A stretch of DNA of 64,000 nucleotides from Alphaproteobacteria bacterium (GCA_024279135.1 JAJRRU010000010.1:372001-436000), one strand, 5' to 3'; shown: positions 1-8,822, counted from the first letter of the stretch. Notes: generated from the sequence alone by a model not told the origin. Numbers and translations are program-made.

Positions 1-432
1 TGTGTCATAGGCATATACCGTTGACCATACGATGGTTGCAACAGCACAATCGGTCAGCGCACCATCGATGAAGTCATCGGTGGCAGGCGTGCCATCGGGA
101 GCCGCCGGAAGCATGCTCGCATCAATAGTCTCCAGAATGCCTTCATCACACCCGCGAACCGCGTCTGATAATTCAACATCGAGCAGATCCCAGGTCACGT
201 TGCCAGCTTCCACCTGGGCACGAACCTCGGCCAGGCCACCGGAATAATCTTCTGAATTGATCTTGGTTCCGGTCATTTTGGTATAAGGCTTGTGATAAGC
301 TTCAACCTGACTGTGCGTGTAGGCACCGCCCCATGAAACGATCGTTAGAGCATCAGCCATGGCTGCGCTTGTCATACCGCCGATTAGTGCTGCAACAGCA
401 GCAAATGTTGAAAATTTTAGTATTTTATTCAT
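1..432 (-). CDS. ABC transporter periplasmic binding protein, spermidine/putrescine (PotD/PotF) type, partial
   Basis: Only the first 144 codons are present; the 3' part lies beyond the left edge. The protein starts with a signal peptide (basic MNKILKF, hydrophobic stretch, cleavage near TSAAMA-DA) and continues TIVSWGGAY, the usual opening of the mature PotD/PotF-like extracellular binding protein family. A Shine-Dalgarno AGGGAG sits 6 bases before the ATG. It would bind a cationic solute such as a polyamine in the periplasm and pass it to a membrane permease. The ATPase gene of the same transporter type lies 149 bp upstream on the same strand; permease genes are not in view and probably follow to the left. 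The substrate is inferred from family only. Confidence 0.85.
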   Translation of the reverse strand, partial: MNKILKFSTFAAVAALIGGMTSAAMADALTIVSWGGAYTHSQVEAYHKPYTKMTGTKINSEDYSGGLAEVRAQVEAGNVTWDLLDVELSDAVRGCDEGILETIDASMLPAAPDGTPATDDFIDGALTDCAVATIVWSTVYAYDT

Positions 433-452
433 TCGGTTTCTCCCTGTAATTT

Positions 453-473
453 GGTTGCTTTGCCGAGGCAACC
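453..473. other. Small inverted repeat in the leader of the binding-protein gene
   Basis: GGTTGC and GCAACC (6 bp) are separated by 9 bases just upstream of the ribosome binding site of the leftward binding-protein gene. It could fold in the mRNA leader between the ATPase and binding-protein genes. No T-run follows, so it is not an obvious terminator. The function is unknown. Confidence 0.3.
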
Positions 474-581
474 TTGTTTGCCACTTTTTATTATTTTGGC
501 GCGGCAGCAAAAAATAACATCATTGGCTCTATGGCATGTCAACCATGAATTAACTACAAATCTCCTGTGTGATTATGCCAA

Positions 582-1685
582 TTATAACCCTTCATAGAAG
601 TCCAATGCACGGCAATCATTCGTTTTCCAACCAATCTTGATGGTTTCTCCTTCGCTCATGTGCGCGACGTTGCTGGAATTGGGCACTTTGATGATAAATT
701 CATCATTGCCACACACATTGACCCGGGTGCGGATGTGATCACCCAGATAGATAAGCTCCCTGACGGTGGCATCAAAAATATTGTTGAAATCCGTACTATC
801 TGCATTGACCTGAACACGTTCGGGGCGCAAGGAAAGTGTCGAGCGTTCGCCGACTTGCGATACATTAATTCGCACAGCCGTTACCATGTCACCGGAGTCC
901 AGTTCCACCGTAGCTGTGTCGTCTGAAATTTCTTTTACAATGCCGTTTAGGCGATTGTTTTCACCGATAAACTGGGCAACAAAGGCGTTGTCTGGCTTTT
1001 CATACAGGTCCGCAGGAGCGGCCAGTTGCTGGACAATTCCGTCTTCGAACACGGCGATGCGATTGGACATGGTCAGGGCTTCGGACTGGTCATGGGTCAC
1101 ATAGACCACGGTCACGCCCAGCCGTTCATGAATATGCTTGATCTCATACTGCATTTGCTCACGCAGTTGTTTGTCCAGCGCGCCCAGGGGCTCATCCATC
1201 AAAACGAGCTGCGGATCAAAAACCAGAGCGCGGGCCACGGCAACACGTTGCTGTTGGCCGCCGGATAACTGGGCTGGCCTGCGGTGGCCGAAGCCTCCCA
1301 GTTGGACCATATCCAGTGCCCGGTTGACTTTTTCTTCGGTCTCGGCCTTGCCCATACCACGGACCTCCAGCGGAAATGCCAGATTTTCGGCCACGCTCAT
1401 ATGGGGGAACAGGGCATAGTTCTGAAACACCATGCCGATGCCGCGTTTGTGGGGGGCCACGTTATTGATCGGTTTGCCGTCGAGCATGATGTCGCCATGG
1501 GTGGTCGGTTCGAAACCGGCCAGCATCATCAGACACGTGGTTTTGCCGGAGCCAGATGGGCCAAGCATGGTGAGAAACTCACCGCGAGCAATATCCAGGT
1601 TAAAATCTTTTACGACGAGTATCTCGCCATCGTAACTTTTCTGGACCCCGATGAAACGTACGAGTGGATCATTAGTATCAATCAT
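582..1685 (-). CDS. ABC transporter ATP-binding protein, PotA (spermidine/putrescine) type
   Basis: A 367-residue cytoplasmic ATPase subunit. Walker A LGPSGSGKTT is at about residues 41-50, followed by the Q-loop (FQNYALFPH), the signature LSGGQQQR, Walker B LVLMDEP and the switch His in VTHDQSEA. The C-terminal 120 residues look like the TOBE regulatory domain of the PotA/FbpC branch. I chose the ATG of MIDTNDPLVR: the reading frame stays open further upstream, but that extension (hydrophobic and Cys-rich) does not fit the family, and 367 residues is the normal length. It pairs with the polyamine-type binding protein to the left. A 160-bp gap containing a hairpin separates it from the transglycosylase gene, so it may start its own transcript. 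Confidence 0.9.
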   Translation of the reverse strand: MIDTNDPLVRFIGVQKSYDGEILVVKDFNLDIARGEFLTMLGPSGSGKTTCLMMLAGFEPTTHGDIMLDGKPINNVAPHKRGIGMVFQNYALFPHMSVAENLAFPLEVRGMGKAETEEKVNRALDMVQLGGFGHRRPAQLSGGQQQRVAVARALVFDPQLVLMDEPLGALDKQLREQMQYEIKHIHERLGVTVVYVTHDQSEALTMSNRIAVFEDGIVQQLAAPADLYEKPDNAFVAQFIGENNRLNGIVKEISDDTATVELDSGDMVTAVRINVSQVGERSTLSLRPERVQVNADSTDFNNIFDATVRELIYLGDHIRTRVNVCGNDEFIIKVPNSSNVAHMSEGETIKIGWKTNDCRALDFYEGL

Positions 1686-1767
1686 GCGCCAAGATTCCGC
1701 CCTGTTATTATATAGTTGTATGTGTTTTTTTTTATTTAAAAAGTAACACTGTAAACACAATACACAA

Positions 1768-1786
1768 ACTTGTCCCAAGGGCAAGT
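1768..1786. terminator. Hairpin between transglycosylase and ABC ATPase genes
   Basis: ACTTG and CAAGT arms enclose a CCC/GGG inner stem, about 8 bp in all with a one-base mismatch. It lies in the 160-bp gap between two leftward genes. On the minus strand it is followed by TTTGTG, a weak T-tract. It may end the transglycosylase transcript or lie in the leader of the ATPase transcript. Confidence 0.3.
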
Positions 1787-1845
1787 GATACGAAGGTGGG
1801 GTAAAGTTGTCTGGTGTGGCGTTAAGGATCAGGAATAGCGGTGCG

Positions 1846-2823
1846 TTATTCTGCAGGTTTTATACTGAATCTCTTGCGCCATTTATCCAGGTCGTTGCGG
1901 TGGCGGCCCGCTAATTGGCTTTTTTCTTTTGCCAGCAGGTCCTTGATGTTCTGCATTTCTTTTGCGGCTTTTCGAATTCGATTAATCTGGGCCGACAGGG
2001 TATAGGTTTGCCCGGTCCGCACACCGCGCACGTAACTGGATCGCCAGCCATTTTCTGCCCCTTCGGCCTGTTCGCTTATTCTGGTGGCCCGTACGCTGGG
2101 TGGTTCGTTGAGACGATTGCGGAATGCCTCGTTCAATTGTGCGGTGCGGACCGTATCGATGCGGGGTCGGGTCAGGCGGGTGTTGATATTGGCCGTGTTA
2201 TAATAGGTTTCCAGGGCCTGGTTATTGGCCTGGCTTTCCTGCCAGTAACGATCATCGTTCCAGATCGCGACAAAACGTTTACGATAGCGATCATGATATT
2301 TGGGCGTGGTCGAATGATAATTGCCCACCGCCGTTATCCAGTCCGGTGTGTTTTTGCGCAGTTTTTTCAGATATGTTGCCGCATAGCTCACATTGCGAAG
2401 GGGATCAAACATCTGTGTCAGGTTATTGAAATATTCCCGGTGATAGCGCAGGTTGAGCTGCATACAGCCCACATCAATGTTGCGCACACCAGCATTTAAC
2501 AGGCTTTCAACCTGGGCGATGGCTTGTTGTTTGGTGTCCAGATACCATTCCTGTGAACCGGACGTTACTGTCCAGGGCCACGCGGCATGGGTATTGTCGC
2601 GATCATTCCAGCGCCCCGATTCCACGATGGCAATGGCTTGTAATACCCGTTCGGGTAAGTTTGCCTGGCGTTCAGTTGCATGGGTTGCTGCCCCGCAAAG
2701 GGTCCATGACAGGGCAGTCTGGCGGATGCTGGCTGCGTTCGCCGCAGGGCTGTAGCCGAGCAAAAACCCACCCAGCAATACAGCCAGCAAAATAATCAGA
2801 ACCGATGTGTAGGAACGCCTCAT
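1846..2823 (-). CDS. Secreted lytic transglycosylase, SLT domain
   Basis: A 325-residue protein with an N-terminal signal peptide (hydrophobic residues 8-25, cleavage near AANA-AS at 30). The SLT fold follows: the catalytic Glu is in AIVESGRW (E68), then DVGCMQLNLRYH, the family's G-x-MQ-x-N block, and an AATYLKKL helix with YH near the end of the domain. The last 140 residues are charged and may be a wall-binding or coiled region; I recognise no domain there. It would cleave peptidoglycan strands in the periplasm, giving 1,6-anhydro-muropeptides. It lies 46 bp downstream of the GNAT gene on the same strand. Placement among hut genes looks incidental. Confidence 0.85.
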   Translation of the reverse strand: MRRSYTSVLIILLAVLLGGFLLGYSPAANAASIRQTALSWTLCGAATHATERQANLPERVLQAIAIVESGRWNDRDNTHAAWPWTVTSGSQEWYLDTKQQAIAQVESLLNAGVRNIDVGCMQLNLRYHREYFNNLTQMFDPLRNVSYAATYLKKLRKNTPDWITAVGNYHSTTPKYHDRYRKRFVAIWNDDRYWQESQANNQALETYYNTANINTRLTRPRIDTVRTAQLNEAFRNRLNEPPSVRATRISEQAEGAENGWRSSYVRGVRTGQTYTLSAQINRIRKAAKEMQNIKDLLAKEKSQLAGRHRNDLDKWRKRFSIKPAE

Positions 2824-2869
2824 GGTGGCTCCGCATTCAGGGTGAATTCATATTAAAGCGGATTTATGG

Positions 2870-3388
2870 TTAATTATTCTTTAACATACGCTGCATAAAA
2901 ACACTGTCGACCCAGCGATTATGTTTGTAGCCAACATCTTTTAATACACCGGCCATTGCAAAGCCGTGCTGTTCGTGCAGCTTGATGGATGCCGTATTAT
3001 CTGAATCTCCGATCACCGCAATAATTTGATTGTATCCGCGTTTCTCACACCCTTCAATGGTGGCTTGCAGCAAAGCACTGCCGATCTTGCGCCCGGTCAT
3101 TGAAGGGTCCACATAGACCGAATTTTCCACACTGTGACGATAGGCCGGACGGGCACGATATTGCACGGCATAAGCATAGCCGACGACTTGGTTGTCAATT
3201 TCGGCCACATGGTAGGGGTATCCTGCATCACATATTTCTTTAAAGCGGGCCAGCATTTCACTGGCCTCTGGCGGGATCTCCTCGAAGCTCGCCAAACCAT
3301 AAATCACATGGTGAGCATAAATTTCGGTGATCTTCGGGATATCATTTTTATGGGCATCGCGGACTTTGATCCGGTTTTTCGTGTTCAT
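2870..3388 (-). CDS. GNAT N-acetyltransferase, phosphinothricin/methionine-sulfoximine acetyltransferase-like
   Basis: A 172-residue acetyl-CoA-dependent transferase. It opens with IKVRDAHKNDIPKITEIYAHHV, keeps the substrate-side stretch TASFEEIPP in the form LASFEEIPP, and has the acetyl-CoA loop MTGRKIGSALL; ENSVYVDP precedes it. These are typical of the Pat/YncA branch, which acetylates phosphinothricin, methionine sulfoximine or related amino acids. The start is the ATG overlapping the upstream amidohydrolase stop (ATGA), so translation is probably coupled to it. A longer reading frame exists but runs into the upstream gene. The amino-acid-like substrate fits a hut neighbourhood, but the actual substrate is not shown. 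Confidence 0.85.
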   Translation of the reverse strand: MNTKNRIKVRDAHKNDIPKITEIYAHHVIYGLASFEEIPPEASEMLARFKEICDAGYPYHVAEIDNQVVGYAYAVQYRARPAYRHSVENSVYVDPSMTGRKIGSALLQATIEGCEKRGYNQIIAVIGDSDNTASIKLHEQHGFAMAGVLKDVGYKHNRWVDSVFMQRMLKNN

Positions 3389-4257
3389 TGTGCGGCTCTC
3401 GCTTCGCCCTGGGTGGCACACAAGGTTTCGGCCAGGCGCAACAGATTTTTGCGTAACACGTCAAATACAGGCAGGCAGCTCACGGATCGTTGATCCATGT
3501 ACAGCCCGCGGCTGATCTCGATCTGGATTGCGTGAACCGAGGATTTGGGATGGCCGTAGTGTTCAATAGTATAACCGCCTGCGTAGGGTGTGTTGCGGCG
3601 TACGGAATATCCCATGGCCAGAATGGCATGTTCTGCGGCATTTGAAATCTCCGGTGCGCAAGACTTGCCCCAGCAATCACCGATCACGAATTCAGCCTGG
3701 GCACTGGTCTGCGGCGGGCTCGGCATGGAATGACAATCGACCAGTAATGCCATACCGAACTTCGCCAGTGTTTGATCGAGCAACCGTTGCAAGGCCTGAT
3801 GATAGGGGAAATAACACGCCGCCAGCCGTTTGCTGGCTTCGTTGTAGGACAGGGTAGACTGGTAGATTGACCGGTTGTTGCCGACCACGCGTGCGATGGT
3901 GCCGATGCCGGCCTTGACCCGTGACGATGTGGTGTTCGCCTGGGCTGGCAAAGGGTCTTTGAACATGTCCGGGTCAAGCTCCATGGCCTCGCGGTTGACG
4001 TCCACATAGGCGCGAGGAAATTGCGCGGTGATCAGGGGGGCGCCCAAATCAACCACACCGGCGAAAAGCTCATCGATGAAGGCATCTTCCGAAGTCCGCA
4101 AACTCAGCGGATCAAGGCATGACTGGGCAAGGAAGTCAGCCGGGTACAAACGCCCGCTGTGGGGGCTGGCAAACACCACCGGTACGCGCTGGTGCTCCGG
4201 TGTTAAAATACGAACCGCCGAAAGGGGTGTGAATTGGTTGATGTTGTCGGGTTTCAT
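3385..4257 (-). CDS. hutG: N-formylglutamate amidohydrolase (N-formylglutamate deformylase family)
   Basis: A 290-residue enzyme of the FGase family: SPHSGRLYP near residue 32, EDAFIDELF, DVNREAMELD, DCHSMPSPP with the metal-binding His, and a C-terminal EISRGLYMD block. It releases formate from N-formyl-L-glutamate to give glutamate, the last step of histidine breakdown in organisms that use formiminoglutamate deiminase (HutF). It lies 86 bp downstream of hutC, and its last codons overlap the GNAT gene by 4 bases. The hut setting supports the assignment. The symbol hutG is also used for the unrelated formiminoglutamase; this is the amidohydrolase version. hutF and hutI are not in the window. 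Confidence 0.85.
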   Translation of the reverse strand: MKPDNINQFTPLSAVRILTPEHQRVPVVFASPHSGRLYPADFLAQSCLDPLSLRTSEDAFIDELFAGVVDLGAPLITAQFPRAYVDVNREAMELDPDMFKDPLPAQANTTSSRVKAGIGTIARVVGNNRSIYQSTLSYNEASKRLAACYFPYHQALQRLLDQTLAKFGMALLVDCHSMPSPPQTSAQAEFVIGDCWGKSCAPEISNAAEHAILAMGYSVRRNTPYAGGYTIEHYGHPKSSVHAIQIEISRGLYMDQRSVSCLPVFDVLRKNLLRLAETLCATQGEARAAQ

Positions 4258-4343
4258 TTAACGTCCGTCCGGTAAAATAAGTGCGGTGCCATTCGGTCAT
4301 CATAAAATCACTGCCGTTTTATACAATCGGTTATCGTCATTTT

Positions 4344-5039
4344 TTATAAAGTGGAGTTCAGTCGGTAACCCGGCCGGTACGCCAAACGCACGAAGGTAAT
4401 GGGTTGGGTGTCGCTCCAGGTGGTGCGTTCGACGATCAGGATCGGCCGGCCTTCATCAATACCCAGATGCAGCGCCTCGTCGGCTGAGGCCGCAGCGCTC
4501 AGGATGGAAAGCTCGCCCCGCGAATACGGCGCATGGCCGACCAGCCATTCGTTGGCGCTGATGGTGGTAAAATCAACCTCCTGGATGTCAGGCATGACGA
4601 TGGTATTGATCCAGCGGTCTTCATATAAAAAGGCTTCATGATCGGACAGGTGCAGGGCCTTGTGATGCAAGGCCTTGACCCCGCCCGGCACATTAAACCG
4701 GCTGGTCATGTGCGCAGGCAGGCGTTTGAGGGTGTTTTCGATCAGAACATGGCTGTAGGTGCATCCGCGGGCCTGGATTTCCTGCCGGGTGACCGGAATG
4801 CTCATGGTGGCCTTGCGGACCGGATTTATGGTCACCCTGGTGCCGGATTTTCGTTTGCGTTCCAGAATTCCGGTACTGGCAAGTTCGTTGAGGGCCTTGT
4901 TAACTGTAGCCCGCGCACAACCGAATTCCCGGGCAAACTCCATTTCACTGGGCAGGGTGTCGCCGGGCAGCCATTGGCGTTCCGACAGTCGGCGCAGGAC
5001 ATTGTTTTTGATGATCTGCCAGGTGTTAATCTCGGGCAT
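4344..5039 (-). CDS. hutC: Histidine utilisation repressor HutC, GntR family with UTRA domain
   Basis: A 231-residue regulator. The N-terminal 70 residues are a GntR winged helix (GDTLPSEMEFAREFG, then ATVNKALNELASTGILERKRKSG). The remainder is a UTRA ligand-binding domain ending in WSDTQPITFVRLAYRPGYRL. In known hut systems HutC binds urocanate and releases the hut promoters. It is divergent from hutH, and a GT-C-TA-G-AC palindrome of the HutC-subfamily type lies 34-47 bases before its start, so it probably represses itself and hutHU. No clear Shine-Dalgarno precedes the ATG. Confidence 0.9.
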   Translation of the reverse strand: MPEINTWQIIKNNVLRRLSERQWLPGDTLPSEMEFAREFGCARATVNKALNELASTGILERKRKSGTRVTINPVRKATMSIPVTRQEIQARGCTYSHVLIENTLKRLPAHMTSRFNVPGGVKALHHKALHLSDHEAFLYEDRWINTIVMPDIQEVDFTTISANEWLVGHAPYSRGELSILSAAASADEALHLGIDEGRPILIVERTTWSDTQPITFVRLAYRPGYRLNSTL

Positions 5040-5060
5040 GAAGAAAATGCGATGCTTCTG

Positions 5061-5090
5061 TTGACTCGTTATTATGTCTAGACATATACT
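5061..5090 (+). promoter_or_regulatory. Probable sigma-70 promoter of hutHU
   Basis: TTGACT (5061-5066) and TATACT (5085-5090) are separated by 18 bases, close to the TTGACA/TATAAT consensus. The HutC palindrome fills the spacer and overlaps the -10 box, so a bound repressor would block RNA polymerase. Transcription would begin near 5097, leaving a leader of about 60 bases before hutH. Confidence 0.65.
5073..5086. promoter_or_regulatory. HutC operator, perfect 14-bp palindrome
   Basis: TATGTCTAGACATA is a perfect palindrome with core GTCTAGAC, matching the GT-N-TA-N-AC pattern known for the HutC subfamily of GntR regulators. It sits between and over the divergent hutC and hutH promoters. Confidence 0.75.
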
Positions 5091-5111
5091 ATATTAAGAT
5101 AGGCATATCAA
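5083..5111 (-). promoter_or_regulatory. Probable promoter of hutC
   Basis: On the minus strand, TTGATA (5111-5106) and TATATG (5088-5083) are separated by 17 bases. The -10 box overlaps the HutC palindrome, which implies autoregulation. The match to consensus is moderate. Confidence 0.45.
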
Positions 5112-5117
5112 GATATG
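5104..5117. promoter_or_regulatory. Second inverted repeat downstream of the hutH start point
   Basis: CATATC and GATATG flank AA. The site would lie about +7 to +20 relative to the inferred hutH start point and overlaps the -35 box of the hutC promoter. It lacks the GT/AC ends of the main palindrome, so it may be a weaker HutC site or bind another factor. Confidence 0.4.
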
Positions 5118-5157
5118 ATCTTTCAAAACGTGACTTTCTAACAGGAGACACCACAGC

Positions 5158-6738
5158 ATGACGCCTGCCGCCAAAACAACGGTTTTAACCCCCGGCTCGG
5201 TTAGTCTGGAACAGTTGTGTGAGATTTTTCGCTCAAACAGCGCGGTGACCATTGATCGTGCCTGCAAGCCCCAGGTTGAGGCCGCCCGGTTGTTGATCGT
5301 GGACGCCGTGGCGGGGCGTGATGCGGTGTACGGTGTCAACACCGGTTTCGGTAAACTATCGAGCGTTAAAATAGAGCCTGAACTTACCGCGACCCTACAG
5401 CGTAATCTGGTTTTATCCCATTGCTGCGGTGTGGGCGAGCCATTGGAAACGGGTGTGGTCCGGTTGATGATGATCCTGAAGTTGTTGTCATTGGGACGCG
5501 GGGCCTCCGGTGTGCGGTGGCTGATTATCACCCAGATTGAGGCCCTGCTGGAAAACGGCGTCACGCCGGTTATCCCCTCGCAAGGGTCCGTCGGCGCATC
5601 GGGTGATCTGGCCCCGCTGGCCCATCTGGCGGCAACCCTGCTGGGCGAAGGTCAGGCGGAACTGAATGGTGAAATACTATCCAGTGCAGAGGCTTTGGAT
5701 AAAGCGGGTCTGGAACCGCTCGAACTGGCTGCTAAAGAAGGTCTTGCCTTGATCAATGGTACACAATTTTCCACGGCCTGTGCGCTGACCAGCTATTTTG
5801 ATGCCTGGCGCAATGCGGCGGCGACCATCGTGGTGTCGGCCCTGTCGTCCGATGCCATCATGGGTTCGACGTCTCCGTTGGTACCTGAAATCCATGCCCT
5901 GCGGGGCCATGCGGGCCAGATTGCCGTGGCCGCTATCATGCGCCAGTTGATGGACGGCTCGCAAATTCGCGAAAGCCATCGTCAGGATGATGCCAGGGTT
6001 CAAGATCCCTATTGTATCCGCTGCCAGCCCCAGGTGGCGGGGGCCTGTCTTGATATGCTGCGGTTTGCCGGCCAGACACTGGAAATCGAGGCCAACGCCG
6101 TTACTGATAACCCGCTGGTTTTACAGCAGTCCGGGCGGATTATTTCCGGGGGTAATTTCCACGCCGAACCGGTGGCTTTTGCCGCAGATACCCTGGCCTT
6201 GGCCATTGCTGAAATGGGGGCCATCGCCCAACGCCGGGTGGCCTTGATGGTGGACCCGGCCCTGTCATTTGATCTGCCACCATTTCTGACCGCCGATCCG
6301 GGCCTGAATTCCGGGTTTATGATTGCCGAGGTGACCTCGGCGGCCTTGATGAGCGAAAACAAACATCTGGCAAATCCCTGTTCCACCGACTCCACACCGA
6401 CCAGCGCCAATCAGGAAGACCATGTTTCCATGGCCGCCCACGCAGCCCGGCGTCTTACGCGCATGAACGCCAACCTGAGCAATATTATCGCTATTGAATT
6501 GCTGTGTGCCGCGCAAGGTATTGAATTCCGCAAGCCTTTGAAAACCAGCGCAGTGCTGCAAGCCGTGATTGACAGATTACGCCAGGTTGTCCCGCCATTG
6601 GGCAGTGATCGGTATATGGCGCCCGATATCGTGCACGCAGCGGAGCTTGTGGCGGGGAATATTGTGGCCGAGGTCGCCGGGCTTGGCGACTTCGCCGCGG
6701 GCCAGATTGATGGATATAACCGGCAACATTTGAGTTAA
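5158..6738 (+). CDS. hutH: Histidine ammonia-lyase
   Basis: A 526-residue enzyme that deaminates L-histidine to trans-urocanate, step 1 of histidine breakdown. YGVNTGFG with the catalytic Tyr is at 58-65. The self-processing Ala-Ser-Gly that forms the MIO cofactor is at 147-149 in [13 protein letters not shown]. Later come the family blocks [23 protein letters not shown] and NQEDHVSM. The length is slightly above the usual 510. A Shine-Dalgarno AGGAG is 10 bases before the ATG. hutU follows after 11 bp, so they form one operon controlled by the HutC palindrome upstream. Confidence 0.97.
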   Translation: MTPAAKTTVLTPGSVSLEQLCEIFRSNSAVTIDRACKPQVEAARLLIVDAVAGRDAVYGVNTGFGKLSSVKIEPELTATLQRNLVLSHCCGVGEPLETGVVRLMMILKLLSLGRGASGVRWLIITQIEALLENGVTPVIPSQGSVGASGDLAPLAHLAATLLGEGQAELNGEILSSAEALDKAGLEPLELAAKEGLALINGTQFSTACALTSYFDAWRNAAATIVVSALSSDAIMGSTSPLVPEIHALRGHAGQIAVAAIMRQLMDGSQIRESHRQDDARVQDPYCIRCQPQVAGACLDMLRFAGQTLEIEANAVTDNPLVLQQSGRIISGGNFHAEPVAFAADTLALAIAEMGAIAQRRVALMVDPALSFDLPPFLTADPGLNSGFMIAEVTSAALMSENKHLANPCSTDSTPTSANQEDHVSMAAHAARRLTRMNANLSNIIAIELLCAAQGIEFRKPLKTSAVLQAVIDRLRQVVPPLGSDRYMAPDIVHAAELVAGNIVAEVAGLGDFAAGQIDGYNRQHLS

Positions 6739-6749
6739 CTGGAGGAACC

Positions 6750-8426
6750 ATGAATAAATCCCGTCAAAATACCCGCGATGTCTATCCCCCCATGGGCAGC
6801 CAGATCACGGCGAAGTCCTGGTTGACGGAAGCCCCTATGCGGATGTTGATGAACAACCTGCATCCCGATGTGGCGGAAAATCCCCATGAACTGGTGGTTT
6901 ATGGTGGTATCGGGCGGGCGGCGCGGACTTGGCAAGATTTTGATCTGATCGTGGCAACCCTAAAAGACCTAAATGAGGATGAAACATTATTGGTCCAGTC
7001 AGGCAAGCCGGTCGGTGTGTTCAAGACCCATAAGGATGCGCCCCGGGTGTTGATTGCAAATTCCAATCTGGTACCGCACTGGGCAAACTGGGATCACTTT
7101 AACGAGCTGGATAAAAAGGGGCTGGCTATGTATGGCCAGATGACGGCGGGTTCGTGGATCTACATCGGCAGCCAGGGTATCGTGCAAGGCACCTATGAGA
7201 CCTTCGTCGAGGCCGGGCGCCAGCACTATAAGGGTGATTTGACCGGCAAGTGGATACTGACCGGTGGACTGGGGGGGATGGGTGGTGCCCAACCTCTGGC
7301 GGCTGTCATGGCCGGGGCCTGTTGTCTGGCGGTGGAATGTAATACTGACAGTATCGATTTCCGCCTGCGCACCGGTTACGTGGACGAGCGGGCCGAAACC
7401 CTGGACGAGGCGCTCACTATGATCGAACGCTGGACAAAAGCGGGACAGGCCAAATCCGTCGGCCTGCTGGGTAATGCGGCCGATGTGTTCCCCGAACTGT
7501 TTGCCCGCGGGGTCCGTCCCCACATGGTAACCGATCAAACCTCGGCTCATGATCCTCTGAATGGGTACCTGCCGCAAGGCTGGACAATGGCCCAGTGGAA
7601 AGACAAGCGCCAGAGCGATCCCAAAGCCGTGGAAAAAGCCGCCCGGGCGTCTATGGCGACCCACGTTGCGGCCATGGTGGATTTCTGGCAGGCCGGTGTG
7701 CCGACCTTCGATTACGGAAATAATATTCGCCAGGTTGCCCTCGATGAGGGTCTGGAAAACGCCTTTGAGTTTCCGGGCTTCGTTCCGGCCTATGTGCGCC
7801 CGTTGTTCTGTCGGGGTATCGGCCCGTTCCGCTGGGTGGCCCTGTCGGGCGATCCGCAGGATATCTACAAGACCGACGCCAAGGTGAAAGAGATACTACC
7901 GGACAATACACACCTGCATAATTGGCTGGATATGGCGCGTGAGCGGATCAGCTTTCAAGGTTTGCCGGCGCGGATTTGCTGGGTTGGCCTGGGTGATCGT
8001 CACCGGCTTGGGCTGGCGTTCAATGAAATGGTTGCCAGTGGCGAGCTGAGTGCGCCCATCGTGATCGGGCGTGATCATCTCGATAGTGGTTCGGTGGCCT
8101 CGCCCAACCGGGAAACAGAAGCCATGAAAGATGGCTCGGACGCTGTATCGGACTGGCCTTTGTTAAATGCCTTGCTGAATACGGCCTCCGGGGCGACCTG
8201 GGTTTCGCTGCATCATGGTGGCGGGGTTGGCATGGGGTTTTCGCAACATGCGGGCATGGTTATCGTAGCCGATGGCACTTCTGATGCAAAAAGGCGTCTG
8301 GGCCGTGTTTTGTGGAATGATCCGGGTACGGGTGTCATGCGTCACGCCGATGCGGGGTATGACAGTGCACTTGACTGTGCCCGCGAGCAGGGATTGAACC
8401 TGCCGGGTATTTTACAGGGCCGGTAG
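6750..8426 (+). CDS. hutU: Urocanate hydratase
   Basis: A 558-residue NAD-dependent enzyme that converts urocanate to imidazolonepropionate, step 2 of the pathway. Recognisable blocks are [27 protein letters not shown] (nucleotide-binding glycine-rich loop), the [10 protein letters not shown]-like stretch [27 protein letters not shown] and [17 protein letters not shown]. Length and order match the family throughout. A strong GGAGG precedes the ATG by 5-6 bases. It is the last gene of the rightward hut transcript; a 10-bp hairpin follows. Step 3 (HutI) is not encoded nearby. Confidence 0.97.
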   Translation: MNKSRQNTRDVYPPMGSQITAKSWLTEAPMRMLMNNLHPDVAENPHELVVYGGIGRAARTWQDFDLIVATLKDLNEDETLLVQSGKPVGVFKTHKDAPRVLIANSNLVPHWANWDHFNELDKKGLAMYGQMTAGSWIYIGSQGIVQGTYETFVEAGRQHYKGDLTGKWILTGGLGGMGGAQPLAAVMAGACCLAVECNTDSIDFRLRTGYVDERAETLDEALTMIERWTKAGQAKSVGLLGNAADVFPELFARGVRPHMVTDQTSAHDPLNGYLPQGWTMAQWKDKRQSDPKAVEKAARASMATHVAAMVDFWQAGVPTFDYGNNIRQVALDEGLENAFEFPGFVPAYVRPLFCRGIGPFRWVALSGDPQDIYKTDAKVKEILPDNTHLHNWLDMARERISFQGLPARICWVGLGDRHRLGLAFNEMVASGELSAPIVIGRDHLDSGSVASPNRETEAMKDGSDAVSDWPLLNALLNTASGATWVSLHHGGGVGMGFSQHAGMVIVADGTSDAKRRLGRVLWNDPGTGVMRHADAGYDSALDCAREQGLNLPGILQGR

Positions 8427-8446
8427 TATGTTGTCCGACCGGCCCG

Positions 8447-8474
8447 ACTGGCAAAAACCGATTATTTTGCCAGT
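8447..8474. terminator. Hairpin between convergent hutU and the DUF1127 gene
   Basis: ACTGGCAAAA and TTTTGCCAGT form a perfect 10-bp stem with an 8-base loop, 21 bases after the hutU stop and 23 bases after the stop of the convergent small gene. Its symmetry and position suggest a two-way terminator. There is no separate long T-run; the T/A runs lie inside the stem. Confidence 0.6.
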
Positions 8475-8496
8475 ATTACGCTATACCGTGTGTTGT

Positions 8497-8661
8497 TTAG
8501 GAAGCTCTGGGGAAACCGGTTATGGTCATGGCATCGACGGCTGCCAGAGTTGAGTTACGATAGTTAACGCCGATATCGGCTAACTGGTAAGAGTTCAGGC
8601 TGGCCAGTTCGGTGTTGACGGTGCGGGAAACCAGAGAGTTCAAGAATTTTACAATTTTCAT
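8497..8661 (-). CDS. Small DUF1127 (YjiS-like) protein
   Basis: A 54-residue protein starting MKIVKFLNSLVSR and continuing TELASLNSYQLADIGVNY. That stretch matches the DUF1127 core, in which L-x-x-L-x-D/S-x-x-L-x-DIG-x-x-R is conserved. A Shine-Dalgarno AAGGAA is 9 bases before the ATG. DUF1127 proteins are common in alphaproteobacteria; some affect phosphate, carbon or RNA-related control, but most have no known role. Here Asn takes the place of the final conserved Arg region only in part (VNYRNS). It has its own hairpins on both sides and so is probably a single-gene transcript. It is easy to miss because of its size. Confidence 0.75.
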   Translation of the reverse strand: MKIVKFLNSLVSRTVNTELASLNSYQLADIGVNYRNSTLAAVDAMTITGFPRAS

Positions 8662-8760
8662 AATACAAATTCCTTGTGGGATATCGGGGTTAAGTAATCA
8701 TTGTTTCGTGTTGCAGGGAATTTAATGCCGCTCTGCAAAAATGACTAATGCCAAGATGTC

Positions 8761-8788
8761 AAAACAGCCATGCAGCCGTTGCATGGCT
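8761..8788 (-). terminator. Terminator of the LysR-type gene
   Basis: AGCCATGCA and TGCATGGCT form a perfect 9-bp stem with a 5-base loop. Read on the minus strand it is followed by GTTTTG, 35 bases after the stop of the LysR-type gene. Confidence 0.6.
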
Positions 8789-8822
8789 TTGTGTGGAATC
8801 GTGATGGGGAATAGTCGCCTGG

